NCBI GenBank assembly: GCA_963575645.1
Contig: OY754466.1
Location: 38,720,001-38,784,000 of the forward strand
DNA from: Xanthostigma xanthostigma
Lineage: Eukaryota > Arthropoda > Insecta > Raphidioptera > Raphidiidae
Reading direction: 5' to 3'
Length of the DNA stretch: 64,000 nucleotides
A program made the translations under genes and the position numbers. This document shows, piece after piece, positions 1 through 12,714 of this stretch; the stretch's first letter is position 1; the number at the start of each line of letters is the position of its first letter. The notes under the pieces are model-generated. The model saw only the letters and a program-made list of their open reading frames with translations, made no database searches and was not told the DNA's origin.

Positions 1-168
1 CTTCATCTTCGATTTTTCAATGACATGCGTAACTATCATAATAATGTAAACAATATTTACAAAAATATGGAGCACGTGATGCTTTACTACATAATATGAA
101 ACGCTCAGCATAGGATAGTTCACTGAAATGCTGAGTAGATGGCTCATGGTAAAAGAGAAGTCCCAATA
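1..168 (+). mobile_element. TIR element (TTGGGATTTTAC family), 5' part outside window
   Basis: This is the right-hand part of a dispersed element. A complete copy lies at 27743-28283 and an interrupted inverted copy at 38581-39624. All three share the stretch around GGATAGTTCACT and finish in TCCCAATA next to the terminal inverted repeat. The left part lies outside the window. I see no coding capacity. Confidence 0.6.
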
Positions 169-429
169 AGTTTTTTTTCTTTCAATTATATATTCAAGTT
201 TCCATAACGTCAAAGCAAAGAAAAATATTAAGTGACCTTTCAGACTTCCGCAAATTTATGTTAACTAATTACTGATAGCACAGTCATTTTTTTATTAAAT
301 GTTTCATTTTTTGCTTTTTATTTAATTCAACATGACCGATTTGGCAAAAAGGGGGACTGGAAATGCATTTTTCGCATAAAAGCAATATTGTTAGTATGAA
401 TATATATTATTTAAAATTTGTGAACTTAC

Positions 430-3400
430 CACTGATACAAATGTAGCAGCATTTAGCGAACTTATCGAACTATCCATCAAATTGTCATTGGTTACTATCA
501 TCTGATTGGTCAATTTATTTGCTACTCCGCCAATGTTAAAAGTTGGTGATATAGAACCATTGTTATTATTTTGAAGTTCCTCTTCCACTTTGGCTAAAAA
601 TTAAACACTTTGTTTTAAAAACTTTTTTATAGAATTATGCATTATCACAACACAAGATGTGTGTTTGTTGATGTAGAAGATAGATAGATTGTAAATTATA
701 GACGCTCAACATCTGAGATCATCAAACTGACTGATATGAGCTCGGGTTCTTGGGAGCGCTAATTCCCAAAAAAAGTTGGAGTGCAAACTAAATTCCAATG
801 TTTCCCCCTGAACTTGTTGAAGAATAAATTCCACATTTTCGTACATCGAGCGCCCCACGCTTTTTTCACAATAATACTAGTACTTTTTATTCATTATTGT
901 TTTAAGCTTATTTTAAAAAAATATTTTTTACTTTTTAGTTCGATATAAAGCGTGTTTTTTAGTTTTTTTTAAACTATATTTATTTTCCACTTTTTAGTTC
1001 GATTTATTGTCAAAAATTTGCCGAAAAAAAAAACAAATTTTTTATTTCTGCGTGGACGGGATTAGAACCCACGACTGGTGAATCCAAGAGTTGACGTCAG
1101 CAAAGACTAGCGCCTTAGACCGCTCGGTCAACAATTGCTCTTACAGTAGTGGCATAACATACTAACAGTAATAAACCACTTGCTGTAGTCCAAACGAGGT
1201 TATAAACAAATATACATACATACAAACTTACAAGTGAAACTAATATAAAACGTGTAAAAAATGCACATTAAACTAGGTCAAAGGTTAGTAGAATTTCAAT
1301 ACCTTTCAGTATATTGCATTTCAGTGGAATTGATTTTGTACCGGTGCTTTGATATTTCGTTTGATTATTTTGTATCATCTCCGGCGCTAATGGTTTTTTC
1401 ATGTCGACTGTATGATCTGCTGAAAAAGATTACAGTTAATTTTTCCGCAAAATTTTTTCCGTAACCAAAAATACATTCACACTTCGCAAGTTAATTTTTC
1501 CTAACGAAGAGCTAATACAGCAAAAACTAATGTTCTGTATTTTTCACGAAACCACTTACTTTCGGTTTTGTTCAGAGATATTGTGTTTGCATTTTGTTCA
1601 TCGAAAACGTTATTGGTGAGCGTCTCCTTTACTAAGCTCTTGATCAAAGTATCCAATTGCGAATCAGTATTCGAGGGGGTTGGACTTGTACTGAGTAATG
1701 GATTAGTTAAATTCTTTTGTCTCTGCAATGATCCACTATGCTTGCTTGCAACCGATAAAGTAGGACTAAAAGATCAACAACACATTATTTATAATAATAA
1801 TTAATAAAACACCTGGTCTTTTACAAAGCACTTTTATCATCTGAGACTTCTTCTGGCGTTAATAATAGTTTCTTCTAAACATGATTCCAATTATTCAAGT
1901 GCGTCAACTTTAACGGATGGCGTTGTTCTAAATCTTTTTGGTTTTGCGGGCTTGTAGGCCGTGGTCCATTGGTATTTCTACCTGTCGTTTTGTCTACAAC
2001 TGCGGTAGACATTATCAAAGGCAATGTTGCAGCGGGTGAGTGTCCTTTTAGGCAGTTCATCTATGTGCTGCCTAGGAAGACATTTTGCCCACTGCCACAT
2101 CGTCTTTGATAATGTCTACCGCAGTTGTAGACAAAACACCAGGTAGAAATACCAATGAACCACGGCATTATGGCATACAAACCCGGAAACCAAGAATATT
2201 TTAAATGATTGCAATAATTTTATTTTAAGCTAGATTGAAAATGCGGCTTCGCTCACGTTATGTACGATTATTGTCCGTAACGTCAATTTTGTCTGCAGAT
2301 CCACTGTCATAAATTATCATCGACCATTTTGAAATATGTAAATATCTGTGCATGACGTTCACAATTTTTTTTTAATGAAATTGTGATTTTTTTAAATTAC
2401 AAAATTCTTTACCTGTAGGCAGAACAGCAACCGACCGATGCTTTTCCGAAAGAGCTTTGATTGTCGGTAAAGCGATTCAGATTTTGATTTTCTGCTTCAG
2501 GAACGGGAGTCAGCGTTTTCATTATTACGTCTGCAGATATGACCGATTCCGAACGCACCGTATTGTCGGACTTATCCGAATTCGATGTTACATCAGAACG
2601 TGTCGATTCGTTTCGGGCAGCTCTGAAAATTAATATTTACGTTCTCGGAATTGACACTTTTTAAACAAGATCATGATATATTTTTTTTCAAAATATAGCA
2701 CATAAAAATCTAGAGGTATTTCTAAATGACATGATAGCCACTGTAGATTATAGACGCTCGACAGCTGAGGCTATTAGAGGTATTTCTGAAAACAAAACAT
2801 AGTTATTCAGAAGCAGGTCTGGTCTGGATCGCCCCGATACCAGATGACCTGGTGCTTACAAGGTCGAGGAACGCCAAAATAAAAATTAGTATAGAAAAAA
2901 ATCATAATTACAAAAAATTCTGGACTTGGTCAAAGAAATAGTCCAGTAGTAAAATTGTTGCAATTTGGGCCCAGAAGTATAGATAGATAGTTTATTCATC
3001 ATAGCGTCATAACATAGTTTGAATATGGCAAGTCACAATATACAAAATGCAAGAATTAGAACATAGAAAAAAAAAATAGTAAGAAGTGCTAATATATAGG
3101 TATATACAACTTATGAGGTATAAAAATCGTCTAGTGAATAAAAACATTGCTCAATTAAAATTTTTTTTAAAATACGCTTGAAGCTGTTAAAATCGTTGAT
3201 GCGTCGAATTGATTCAGGCAATTTAAATAGCACTGCCATAAAATAACGAAGTTTATAATTAACGGCACACTACAAAAAAAAAAAAACAACACTTACTTTT
3301 GTCTTTCGCGTAAAACGTGACTTTGTCTACGCGCATATCTTTGACTCGGACGTCGTTCAAATTGTACAGTTCTCCGTGCCCGCTGCCTTTGTATTGTCTG

Positions 3401-6400
3401 GTACTCTGTTCGTCCTACAAAATTCATTACCAGTTTAAATAATTTAATACCTAATGCAAATTGGGCTTTTGAATGAAATTTTTTTTTGTCATAAATGGAA
3501 AGATCGTATATAAGTTTTATAACAAAACTATTTTTCTTTTTTTTATTTTCGTTATAATTCAAAAGTTATATCAAATTAAAAATAAATTTTTGTACCCAGT
3601 TCCGAGAACGCGCCGACATTTCCCGAACATAATGTGACGTCATAATGTTTTAGTCAATACACATGTAGAAGCCTTTGATAGTATACTGCGTATATACATT
3701 TTACCATTATGACGTCACAACTGTCAAAAACAATAATTTTTAGTGCGTTTGCAGTCACGTGATTTTTTTAAATATTTTATCAATTTTAAATTGCTTATTA
3801 TTAATTTTAAAAAAGTTTTTTGAAAGTTTTTCGTATCGATTATCAATATTATTTATAACAAAGTTTTAAAATACAATAAAAAAATCGATAATTATTTTTT
3901 TTTCAAAAGCCTAATTATTACAAAAAACATTAAAAAAAAAACAAAAAAAAAACTTGTAATTTGCTATTTTCTATAAAAAAGTTATCCGTCACTTCTTGGA
4001 CACTGGATATTTTTCAAGGAAGAATACCTGGATATTTGGCAATAATAGTTTTTAATAAAAGATGCCAATAACAAAACAAGTCGATATCTCATTTAATTTA
4101 GACTGACAGACGGACTACGTAGCCTCAACAAAAGGGCTCCGTTTAGACCGTTTGGATACGGAACTCTAAAAATGAAAATTATAACCTACATAGAAAACTG
4201 CCAAGTTACCTGAATATCGAAAACGTGAACCCATTCGGAAAAAGTTCTGTCTGGCAGACGGACCTTTAACCGGAGCTCTTAACCTAAAAAACGCATGATG
4301 TTCCACAGCGCACTTCCACAAATGTTTACAAGCCTTTTCATTGTGTAATCGAAAAACAAAAGTATGTTCCTGTTCTCTGCCTTGATCGTCATCCTCAACG
4401 ACTACGAGCGTAAGTTTTTTCTTCTTAAAATCCAACTTTCCGATCTTCGGCCAAAAGAATAATCCGATTTTTTGAGCGCCTTCAAACACCAGGATGCCGG
4501 TAGGAGTTAAACCGAGATGATACTCCATTCCGTCTTTGCCTAACACTGTATGCATGTCGACTCCATACATTTCTAGCCATTTAACTTTATTCAAATAGCT
4601 CGTTTCAGCTTGGGCCGGTGTTAGGCCGCGACACTTTTTAAATTCTTCTAATATTGCAATTTCTAACTCTTCTGACTGATTCGGCACAAAATGAAATTCC
4701 GACACTGTCGCAGGCGTATGAACGGAATCATCGAAATCTCCTAGTTCAGCTACAAATTTAATTAATACAAGTTATATTAATCGTAAGGTAATCGGCACAC
4801 GGATCGACTGTCTTGCAACCTGTGTTTCAAATCATACCGTTCAATCGGTTCGCAATTGATTGACGTTCTTTGTCCGCACACTAGCGCGACCGAATCTGAA
4901 TTGGTAAAGACGGTTGCCCTTACCTTATAAAAGAAAAATTTCGCAACCACATGCAACTGAAATTGCTTCTCGACCTGCAAACACGGTCGCACACGACCAG
5001 TTTGAGACTAATTTGAAATCGATCGTGTTTCTGACAGGGTTCGAGGATATATATCAATGGATATATATCAAGATATATATCAATGGATATATATCAATGG
5101 ATATATATCAAGATATATATCAATGGATATATATCAAGATATATATCCGATATATATCAAACTGGGTTCGACGATATATATCCGATATATTATATCAAAT
5201 GGTTTTTTATAATATGTATATTGCAATACAAAAATGTTCTAAAAAATTAATATTGTTATGTAATTTTTATGTTTTTGAGTTGATTTTTTAATATATATAA
5301 GATTTTATGTTTTTTAGTTGATTTTGCCTTATCTGAAAAAAGATTTTATGTTTTGATTTCATTTGTCTGATTTTAAGTACCTAAATAAATAAAACATTAA
5401 AAACATTAATTTTAGTATGTTTATAACTTTATATAACACATATGCAAATAGTATTCATCAATAATACAATAAAATAATAATATGACTTTCATAGAAAATT
5501 GATATAATATATCAAACTTGATATATATCTGATATATATCATAAATATCCGATATTTTGATATATATAATAAATATCGGATATTTTCGAACCCTGGTTTC
5601 TGAACACTCGTGCGGCTCCCCATCCTCTAACATACCAAAGGTCACAGAGCGATCACATCCTGAATCAGTTTGAAACTCAACTTACAAAGCAGTCGCCACA
5701 TGTACGGAGGGCCTAAGATTTTCATAGAGCTCCAGACTAGGGTTGGTAAATAATTGCCATTTGTCTGAGACGTTTTGAAAATTTTAATGTATCTATATGT
5801 AGAAAAATGTAAATGTTTGTTCGTTCGAAATCTTAAATCTCCTAAATTTCTTTACTGATAGCTTTGAAATTTTAACACAACATTGCATTCGAATACGCGC
5901 GTGTTTTTATGTCACAACAGTGACAGGTGAAAACATGCTTTTGTTTTAAAAACAGCGCCATCTGTTAGACGTTAAAACAACACACGCTATACAGCTATAC
6001 TGCATATTTTACGGTAATGGGAGCGCCATCTGTTGAACGTAACAGAAACACACACAAACCAGACTGAGCCACAGAAACGCGTGACCGGGAACAGCTATTT
6101 TAATATAAAATCTATCTGTCTAAGATAATGGCAAAAACCTATTTAATATTCATGAAGAAAAAAGCGCATTTAAATAAATCAAACAAAGTTAATTCAAATT
6201 AAACATTATGCAATATTATAAACACGCTATTTTCTACTGTGACGGTTATGCTAATTATACGAAATTAAAAAGTTAAATAAGGTTGTAATTTGCATTATAA
6301 AATACATATTATAATAATATGTACAGATTAGTGATATAACGAATATTCGCATTCGAATGTCTAAAAATTGACATTCGTTACTTCAATAGTAAGATTGTAA

Positions 6401-9400
6401 ACATAACAGATAAAATAATATTTACTTGGGTATAACAAATCAAAACATTCGGGATGAACCGAAGGATATTACTTTCGATATTTTTATTCTAACTGTATTG
6501 TAAATTATAGACGCTCGACAGTTAAGGTCTTTAGTGTATCCTAGCTGTAGTGAACTAAATGAATTAGTGTAAGGCTGAAATGTTTGCCTTAAATTTTTCG
6601 TTAATAATATAAAATAGCGTTTACACGTCGCTTCGCCTTAGTTTAAACAGGAACCTTATCGATTTAAAATACCAACCATAAAAAATACTTACATTGTAAC
6701 GCAAGGGCCGACAATTCAACAACAGTTTGTTCCGGGCATTCTAGTTTCCCTTCTAAAATGTCTTGTTTCAATTGTAAGAAGAACTGGTATCTTGTAAGTT
6801 CTTCGCGCAAACTATTTGGCTCCGATGAATAAAACTTTACCTTCAATCGTAAAGTATAAGGAGGGCCAACTGTGAATTTAATACAAATCTTTGATTAACG
6901 TCTGAATAGAAATCTTCAAATAAATAAAATTGTCGACCAATTTTTCTCAGACCAATTGGTCGACAATTTTATTTATGTAAATTTAATAACTTGAGTTTAG
7001 CATTAAGATTAAATTAGTGATGGGTACTAGTAGTACCCATCACTAATTTAATCTTAGTACCGTACTACACTGATATGTATGACTATGTACGGATAGCTGA
7101 AGTCCCTTCTTACTTGTGCCTTACTCACTTAGTATCGAACAAAGACTTAATCTATACTAATATATAAAGCTGAAGAGTTTGTTTGTTTGGTTGGTTGAAC
7201 ACGCTAATCTCAGGAACTAGTGGTTCGAATTGAAAATTTTTTTGTTGGATAGTCCATTTATCAAGGAAGGCTATAGGCTATATAATATTACGCTACGATC
7301 AATAGGAGCGGAGCATCAATGCAAAATGTTGCAAAATGTTACTCGAAATTTGTCCGTCCAACAAAAACTTTTTAACGGTAACTCTGATCATCATGAAATT
7401 TGGACACAACATTCATCTCGGTAATCTAAGATGAATGTGCGTAGTCATGTCCCTCCCCCCATTCGTTCTTTTGCACCCGGGTGAAACCGGGCGGGACCGC
7501 TAGTAGTATATAAATGGACCTAGTATCCCCTCTATATCAGTTAATACAATGTAGTGATGACAACATCCAATATGCGAGAGAAGCGGTCGTCGTTTTCTAA
7601 ATACCGATAACATATAGGTGTGCAGTTTTGAGGGATATAAAAGCGACAATTAATGAGGTTTTTTGTTAAGAACATATTCTTCACTTAAGGTAAAAGTCGG
7701 TTAGCCCCTCGAAACGTTATGGGTGAACATACAAAAAATCTCTTTTTTTGAAGTCAGTTAAAAACGACTAAACTGATTTTTATAAAAATTTTATGGTACC
7801 AATCCGCAAACATTCTGAACGAAATGGCGTCGAAATTTTTCAAATCAGTAAACAACTTGAAAAGTGATGGCTGAACATACATAAAAAAATATACGGGTCG
7901 AATCTATAACCTCCTCTTTTTTGAAGTCGGTTAATAAAAACATAACTATGAACAGTTCGATATAAGAAAGATTTCGCTATGTAACCAGAGAATTGTAAAA
8001 TAATAACGGCTTACTTACTTTTAACTTGTTTTTTAATCAGTTTTGTAGGATCTAACCAATGTTTGACATGATTCACGTCGGTATACTGAAGGCCGAAGTA
8101 GTCTTTCTCTATAAGATCTAACGAATAAAATACTTGTTCATACAAATCGACTGCCGGGGACTTTTTCTGTAAAAAATAATTATTTTAATATTTATAAGAC
8201 CATTTCCTCAATATAACACTATGCACTATTGTTCTGTCTAATTAAAAACGCCTAATTAAAAGTTTTATAGTATTATCATTATAATAACAGTGTCAACACT
8301 CATTCTTAAAAAGATGTACTTATTTTGTCTTATGTGATTCATATTTCATTCATGGTATAAAAAGTACACAATATAAGTTTTATAAGATTTCCTAGCCTGG
8401 CTTCGACTGGGTACTCGTTTCGCTTTAAGTGTAAAAATAATTAATACACTCGAATTTTTGTATATATACCTATATATCACGTCGCTTTTGACTTAACTAG
8501 ATTTGGGGTGGCAATTAAGAAATAAAAAAAAAATGTTTTCCAAGTGCATCAAGTGAGGTATCAAATGAAAAGGCTCGTTATGAGTAATACAAATCTATAC
8601 TAATACTTATATCAAGCTGAAGAATTTATTTGTTTGGTTGAAGGCGCTAATCTCAGAAACTACTGGTTCGAATTGAGAATTTTTTTTTTTTGTTGGATAG
8701 CCCATTTATCGAGGAAGGCTATAAGGCTATATAATATTACGCTACGACCAATTGGAGCCGAACATCAATGAAAAATGTTGCAAGATGTATCTCAAAATTA
8801 GTCCGTCCGACAAATATTATCAGGTGAAATGCCTTAACTAAATATTGCAATATTAGCGCTTGAAGTTTATAAGCCCGGATAGCTCAGTCAGTAGAGCGTA
8901 AGACCCTTAATACCAGGGTCTCTAGGGTTCATTTTTATTTATTTTTTTTATTTTCTACATTGCTTTCTTCTAAGGCTAACATTTCAGTTTTTTAAAGTTT
9001 TATTAGGACTAATTAAAATTAAATAAATTTAATTAATAGCTCATTTGAAAACTGTTACAACTATAGGCACCTATATAAAAATAATTTTCCTACAGTGTTT
9101 TCAATTAAATATTTATTATATAAATACTGCTTTTTAACGACAAAAACTTTTGAACGGTAACGTCGATCATTGTGAAGTTTCGACACAACATTCATCTCGG
9201 TAAACTAAGATGAATGTGCGTACTCATGTCCCTTCCTTCCCCATTCGTTCTTTTGCACCCGGGTGAAACCGGGCGGGACCGCTAGTACCTATATATATTT
9301 TTTTATAATTTTAAAATGCACAGTTTAAAAGATATTAAAGAAAATATACGGAAATCCCTGCCGCCATCTCCGAAATTACAGAGTCTAAAATTTTGAAAAA

Positions 9401-12400
9401 AAATAGGGCTTATAGGGTTTCACTAATGATTTACAGGAAACCCTAAACGAAAATCCTAAGTCTTAAAGTTCTCATGGAAAACGGAATGCTATCGAATCCT
9501 TTCCAGGTGAGTTCGGCTCATACTTGACCGGTTTTTTTCTAAATGAAAATAACGGTTGAAAAACAAAAAAATTATGTTTTTATTATGATTCATGCACAGC
9601 TATTGCACAATCCGGTTATTTTATAAAAACAAGTTATGTATAAGAGATAAAAAGTAAAAAGAAGTGAAAAGATTTATAGCTGACTGTTTTATAAAATTTA
9701 TCAAACAATTAAATGTCATTAACATCGAACAAAACATTTGAAACGCAAAGGTGAATGTGGTTTTGCCAAAAACAAAAGGTTCACCGTTCGTGTCGTCGTA
9801 ACTTAAGCTTGACCCAGATTTAAAAGATGCATGCCCTACAGCAGTCAGCGCAACTGTACTCTACAGTATTAAATAATACTACACGATGCCACTTTTCCTA
9901 TTGTCATTAAAGAATATAAAAAATTCTCACACTGCACACATCGATTGTTTATTATTTTTTCCGACTTTTAAATTGCATAATTTCATCTAAAAACTTAGAA
10001 TTCATCAAGTAAATACAATAAACAGAAAACATTTCTTTATTTACGTATTTAAATAAAAAAATAATTTTTAAAAACAAGGCCCAAATTAGGGTCGCGATAA
10101 AAAACTATGTTTTGTAAAAAAAGTACATGGCGTTGTTTACAGGACAATATTATTTGGCGTACTAATAGTTACATTCTTGCTAAAATTTATTATCTAATGT
10201 GAACTAATAATAAAAAAAATGTCTACAAATCTGATCCCGATTATCCTAAGATCAATGAGAGTCCGATAAACGAGGCTTTACAGTACCCAGTTTGATATTT
10301 TTTCATGACTACAAAAATGTTTCCTTTATTTTTCCAAGTTTGTGACCACCCTCTGCCAAATATCGGAAAATAATAATCCGCATTGATCGTTCTGTCCCGA
10401 ATTATTTAACAGCGCCTCTATAATCCGCAATCAATCAAAAGCGAGTCAACGAACCCATTTGTTTAATTTTATATAAACCGCATGTTAAAGAGACACGCAA
10501 AAATATAATATTTATTCTTTCCAATGAACTGAAGATAAGGAAATAAAAATTAAAATATTTTTTATTATTATTAGTATTCTAACACTTCCTAATTCCTATC
10601 TACATATTTCCCTACATTATTTACAGTGTTACTAGATTACTTTACATGTTTTGTTTGTGTTTTTAATTTTATTTAAGATTGGTAATTTTCAGGACTATTT
10701 CGGTCGAATTCCATTTCAAATTTTCAATGTTTTTGAAAGTAAAACTGGGTGAAATCGCCCTGCATTTTTTATATCATCACAAAACGCATAAACAATCTAC
10801 CATTTTGTAAAATTTATATGCTCGCCTAAGTCGTATTTAGTGAGAGAATAATTTAAAGTTGTCAATAATAATAGCGCGGTGACATCGTAATACCTTGACT
10901 GACCCTCAGGGTCTGCTCTACAGAGATAGTAAAGCCATAAGTACCTATATTGAAGGTACTTAATGCTTCACTATGTAACATAAACAGCACAGTTTTATGC
11001 ATAGGATAGGTATGCTTTACATTGTTTTACTGACCAACTTCTTACATTCTGGTAACTCAAGTTTTAATAAATAAAATTATCGACCAATTTTTGAGACAAT
11101 ATACTGAATTTCACAATGGTTAGTATATACTCGAAGCAATATCTTTATTCAAATGACTTAAACATAAACATTATATATTACTTATTTATTAATTTAATTG
11201 GTCTTCTAATTTCCTGGTGAAATTTTTCACTGATAATAATTTTTTACCTACTAAAATAAAATTCATATAAATTTATTAATCAAATAGCTCAACTGTTTTT
11301 TCCATTCAAATCGTAATATTAATTGTAGGTAGTGAACTTTACGATTTGAACTATTTTACACTTTAAACTATTAAATAAATTTATATATTTCATCTTAATA
11401 ATGTTGATTTCTAAAAATCTTCGCATTAATTAATCTATTAAAATGTATGATATATAATAAAAAAATTCATTCCTAGTCTACTTTATATATTTTCTTTGTT
11501 GATTCTTTATATGAGCTAATTTATTATCCATTGTTAATCGTATTCACAGATTAGAATATAAAAACTAAAATATTATGTATCTTCGCACACAAAAAGAATA
11601 ATGACAAGCACATAAAATAATAAATACACAAGTTTAAAATGTTCTCTATGAGAAATAGCATCGGTATTTTAAATTCAACTCAAGTTACAATAATTAGTCA
11701 TCCATCCCGTTAATATTTGGAACAAATTTACTAGTTTGCTTCCTTTCTTCAAAATGATAAAATAGCATTAGAAATTAGCTGAATACAACTGACGGCACTA
11801 ACACTTCCCTGTACGAAATTCGATAATGAAGTACCCTAATATTTTTTTTATCGGAATCTAAAATTATTACGAAAAGATTGTGAAATTTTTTTTGGCAATT
11901 TTACTGTATGTATCACGCCTACCGATCTGTCAAATTGAAAGCGAACCACAATACAGATAGCGTAAATCCGTAAATACATCTCTTTCGATAAAGAAGTGTG
12001 ACATGTTATGGCTCAGATTATAAAAATATATATAGGTATTTCTTTAATTCATAAGAGGAAGGATACATGAATGAAACAGTTATGATAAATAGTATGCACT
12101 GTTCAAAATTATAATACGCATTATAAACTATCATCCAGACAGACATGTATCTATTCTGGAGACAAATATTTAAAATCTATTTGCATAGTAACTGATACCT
12201 CCGAATGCAAATATATTTGTTTTATCGGCAGCCCGAAAAATGACAAAATTTCTTCGTAACTTCTAACCATTTTCTCAATATAATCATTATTCAATATTTC
12301 AATTTTTATTACGGCATTTATTATTCCTAGACAGAGTTCTTGTAACTAGGTATTATCGTGATGCTAAATTTATAATTAATGACGATTACACAGCAGTACA

Positions 12401-12714
12401 AAATGTCAATAAAAATATTGGATTACAACTGTCATTTTCCTTTCTTGGTGCGAAACGTGTTTACTGTTTGTATGTGAATGAACAAATAATAAGTAAGGTA
12501 CACCCTGTTTAATTTGCATTCACATGACAAATAAGTAATTACCTTTTTAACTGATATTACTTACCGATAATTCGACCGAAAGATCTGTGCCATCGAGTAA
12601 TATAACCTTACATTGCACAATATTTTTATTGTGGACGTGAGGCTTCCCTTGTGAACCTTGAGCACCGTTTTGAGCAGTATTCCGCCCCTTTCTGCGACTC
12701 AGAAATCTCAACAT
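430..12714 (-). CDS. yurt: Yurt / band 4.1-like protein 5 (EPB41L5), FERM protein, 3' end outside window
   Basis: Membrane-cytoskeleton adaptor; Yurt and EPB41L5 restrain the Crumbs apical domain at lateral membranes of epithelia. Eight exons, read right to left, agree in phase: 12565-12714, 8019-8166, 6693-6869, 4210-4749, 3297-3414, 2413-2622, 1560-1765 and 430-593. They encode 571 residues and the gene then leaves the window. I start at [10 protein letters not shown] because it matches the vertebrate start and no upstream in-frame ATG is seen. The FERM lobes follow in order: [12 protein letters not shown] and DYFGLQY (F1), [20 protein letters not shown] (F2), then F3 with [20 protein letters not shown] and [11 protein letters not shown]. 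The FERM-adjacent segment ([20 protein letters not shown]) follows, then a Ser/Asn-rich low-conservation tail. A LINE fragment lies in the intron after exon 5, and two Helitrons lie in earlier introns. The exon 1 and exon 2 joins are certain; the last two tail exons rest on phase and splice sites only. Confidence 0.93.
1050..1139 (-). pseudogene. tRNA-Leu-like pseudogene or tRNA-derived SINE head
   Basis: On the minus strand this reads like a type II (long variable arm) tRNA. There is an A-box region ACCGAGCGGTCTAAGG and a B-box GGGTTCTAATCCC, spaced as in tRNA-Leu. The two acceptor-stem halves do not pair and the anticodon stem is poor, so it is unlikely to be a working tRNA. It lies in a yurt intron. 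Confidence 0.5.
1928..2203. repeat. Long near-perfect palindrome in a yurt intron
   Basis: Two inverted arms meet near position 2062. The inner part is near-perfect (left GACATTATCAAAGGCAATGT region, right arm from about 2068). The outer ends near GCCGTGG match with a few changes. Transcribed RNA would form a long hairpin. No transposase is visible and I could not define target duplications. Confidence 0.7.
2981..3270 (-). mobile_element. 5'-truncated LINE 3' end (Jockey/CR1-like clade)
   Basis: On the minus strand an open frame at 3111-3257 encodes the last 48 or so residues of a LINE ORF2-type protein. Its motifs [20 protein letters not shown] and FYSLDDF, followed by a stop, are typical of insect non-LTR ends. 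It ends in a short GATA-type simple repeat (ATAGATAGATAG on the plus strand) near 2981, as LINE 3' tails often do. The rest of the element is missing. It sits in the yurt intron between the exons at 3297-3414 and 2413-2622. Confidence 0.7.
5035..5595. mobile_element. hAT-type MITE with internal ATATAT repeats
   Basis: The element starts CAGGGTTCGA and ends TCGAACCCTG. It is flanked on both sides by the identical 8 bp sequence GTTTCTGA (5027-5034 and 5596-5603), the target-site signature of hAT transposases. The interior holds tandem units alternating GGATATATATCAAT and AGATATATATCA. It has no coding capacity. Confidence 0.85.
5770..5965 (+). repeat. Dispersed repeat, inverted partner at 46235-46420
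   Basis: The segment containing GCATTCGAATACGCGCG and CAGGTGAAAACATG recurs in reverse orientation at 46235-46420. I see no terminal repeats and no coding frame, so the class is undetermined. Confidence 0.55.
6884..6975. mobile_element. Small fold-back element, copy 1 (92 bp)
   Basis: The two arms carry ATTGTCGACCAATTTTTCTC and its complement. The element is bounded by TGTGAATTTAATA on the left (6871-6883) and TGTAAATTTAATA on the right (976-988 of the same kilobase, i.e. 6976-6988), a 13 bp target duplication with one mismatch. It lies directly upstream of the yurt exon at 6693-6869; the duplicated target includes that exon's 3' splice-site bases. Confidence 0.75.
7151..7503 (+). mobile_element. 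Non-autonomous Helitron, complete copy
   Basis: It starts TCTATACTAATA after an A and ends in a short GC-rich hairpin (CCCGGGTGAAACCGGG) followed by GGGACCGCTAG and then a T. The 5' TC, 3' CTAG, terminal hairpin and insertion between A and T are the Helitron signature. It has no Rep/helicase frame. It lies in a yurt intron. Confidence 0.85.
8594..9285 (+). mobile_element. Non-autonomous Helitron interrupted by a ~320 bp insertion
   Basis: This second copy of the element at 7151-7503 has the same TC start, terminal hairpin and CTAG end, again between A and T. It is interrupted between about 8816 and 9140 by unrelated AT-rich DNA that contains a tRNA-like segment. The short sequence CGACAAA occurs on both sides of the insert and may be its target duplication. 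Confidence 0.8.
8873..8930 (+). pseudogene. Truncated tRNA-Lys-like sequence
   Basis: GCCCGGATAGCTCAGT and GTAGAGC match the acceptor, D-arm and A-box of animal tRNA-Lys. The anticodon arm is altered and the T-arm breaks off after GGGTTC into an AT-rich tract. No 3' acceptor half remains. It is probably the head of a tRNA-derived SINE or a tRNA pseudogene. Confidence 0.6.
9286..12564. other. Rest of yurt intron 1; no recognised gene
   Basis: AT-rich intronic DNA. The only recognisable piece is a one-sided fragment of the fold-back family near 11066-11100 (AATAAATAAAATTATCGACC). I see no exon, RNA gene or terminal-repeat element here. Confidence 0.6.

Noticed and set aside
5035-5200. ATATATCAATGG tandem array as a CRISPR or satellite
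   Set aside because: Units are short and variable without unique spacers, and lie within a hAT MITE of a eukaryotic genome.
7230-7424. 64-codon frame
   Set aside because: It lies inside the Helitron at 7151-7503 and is repeated with changes and stops in the second copy.
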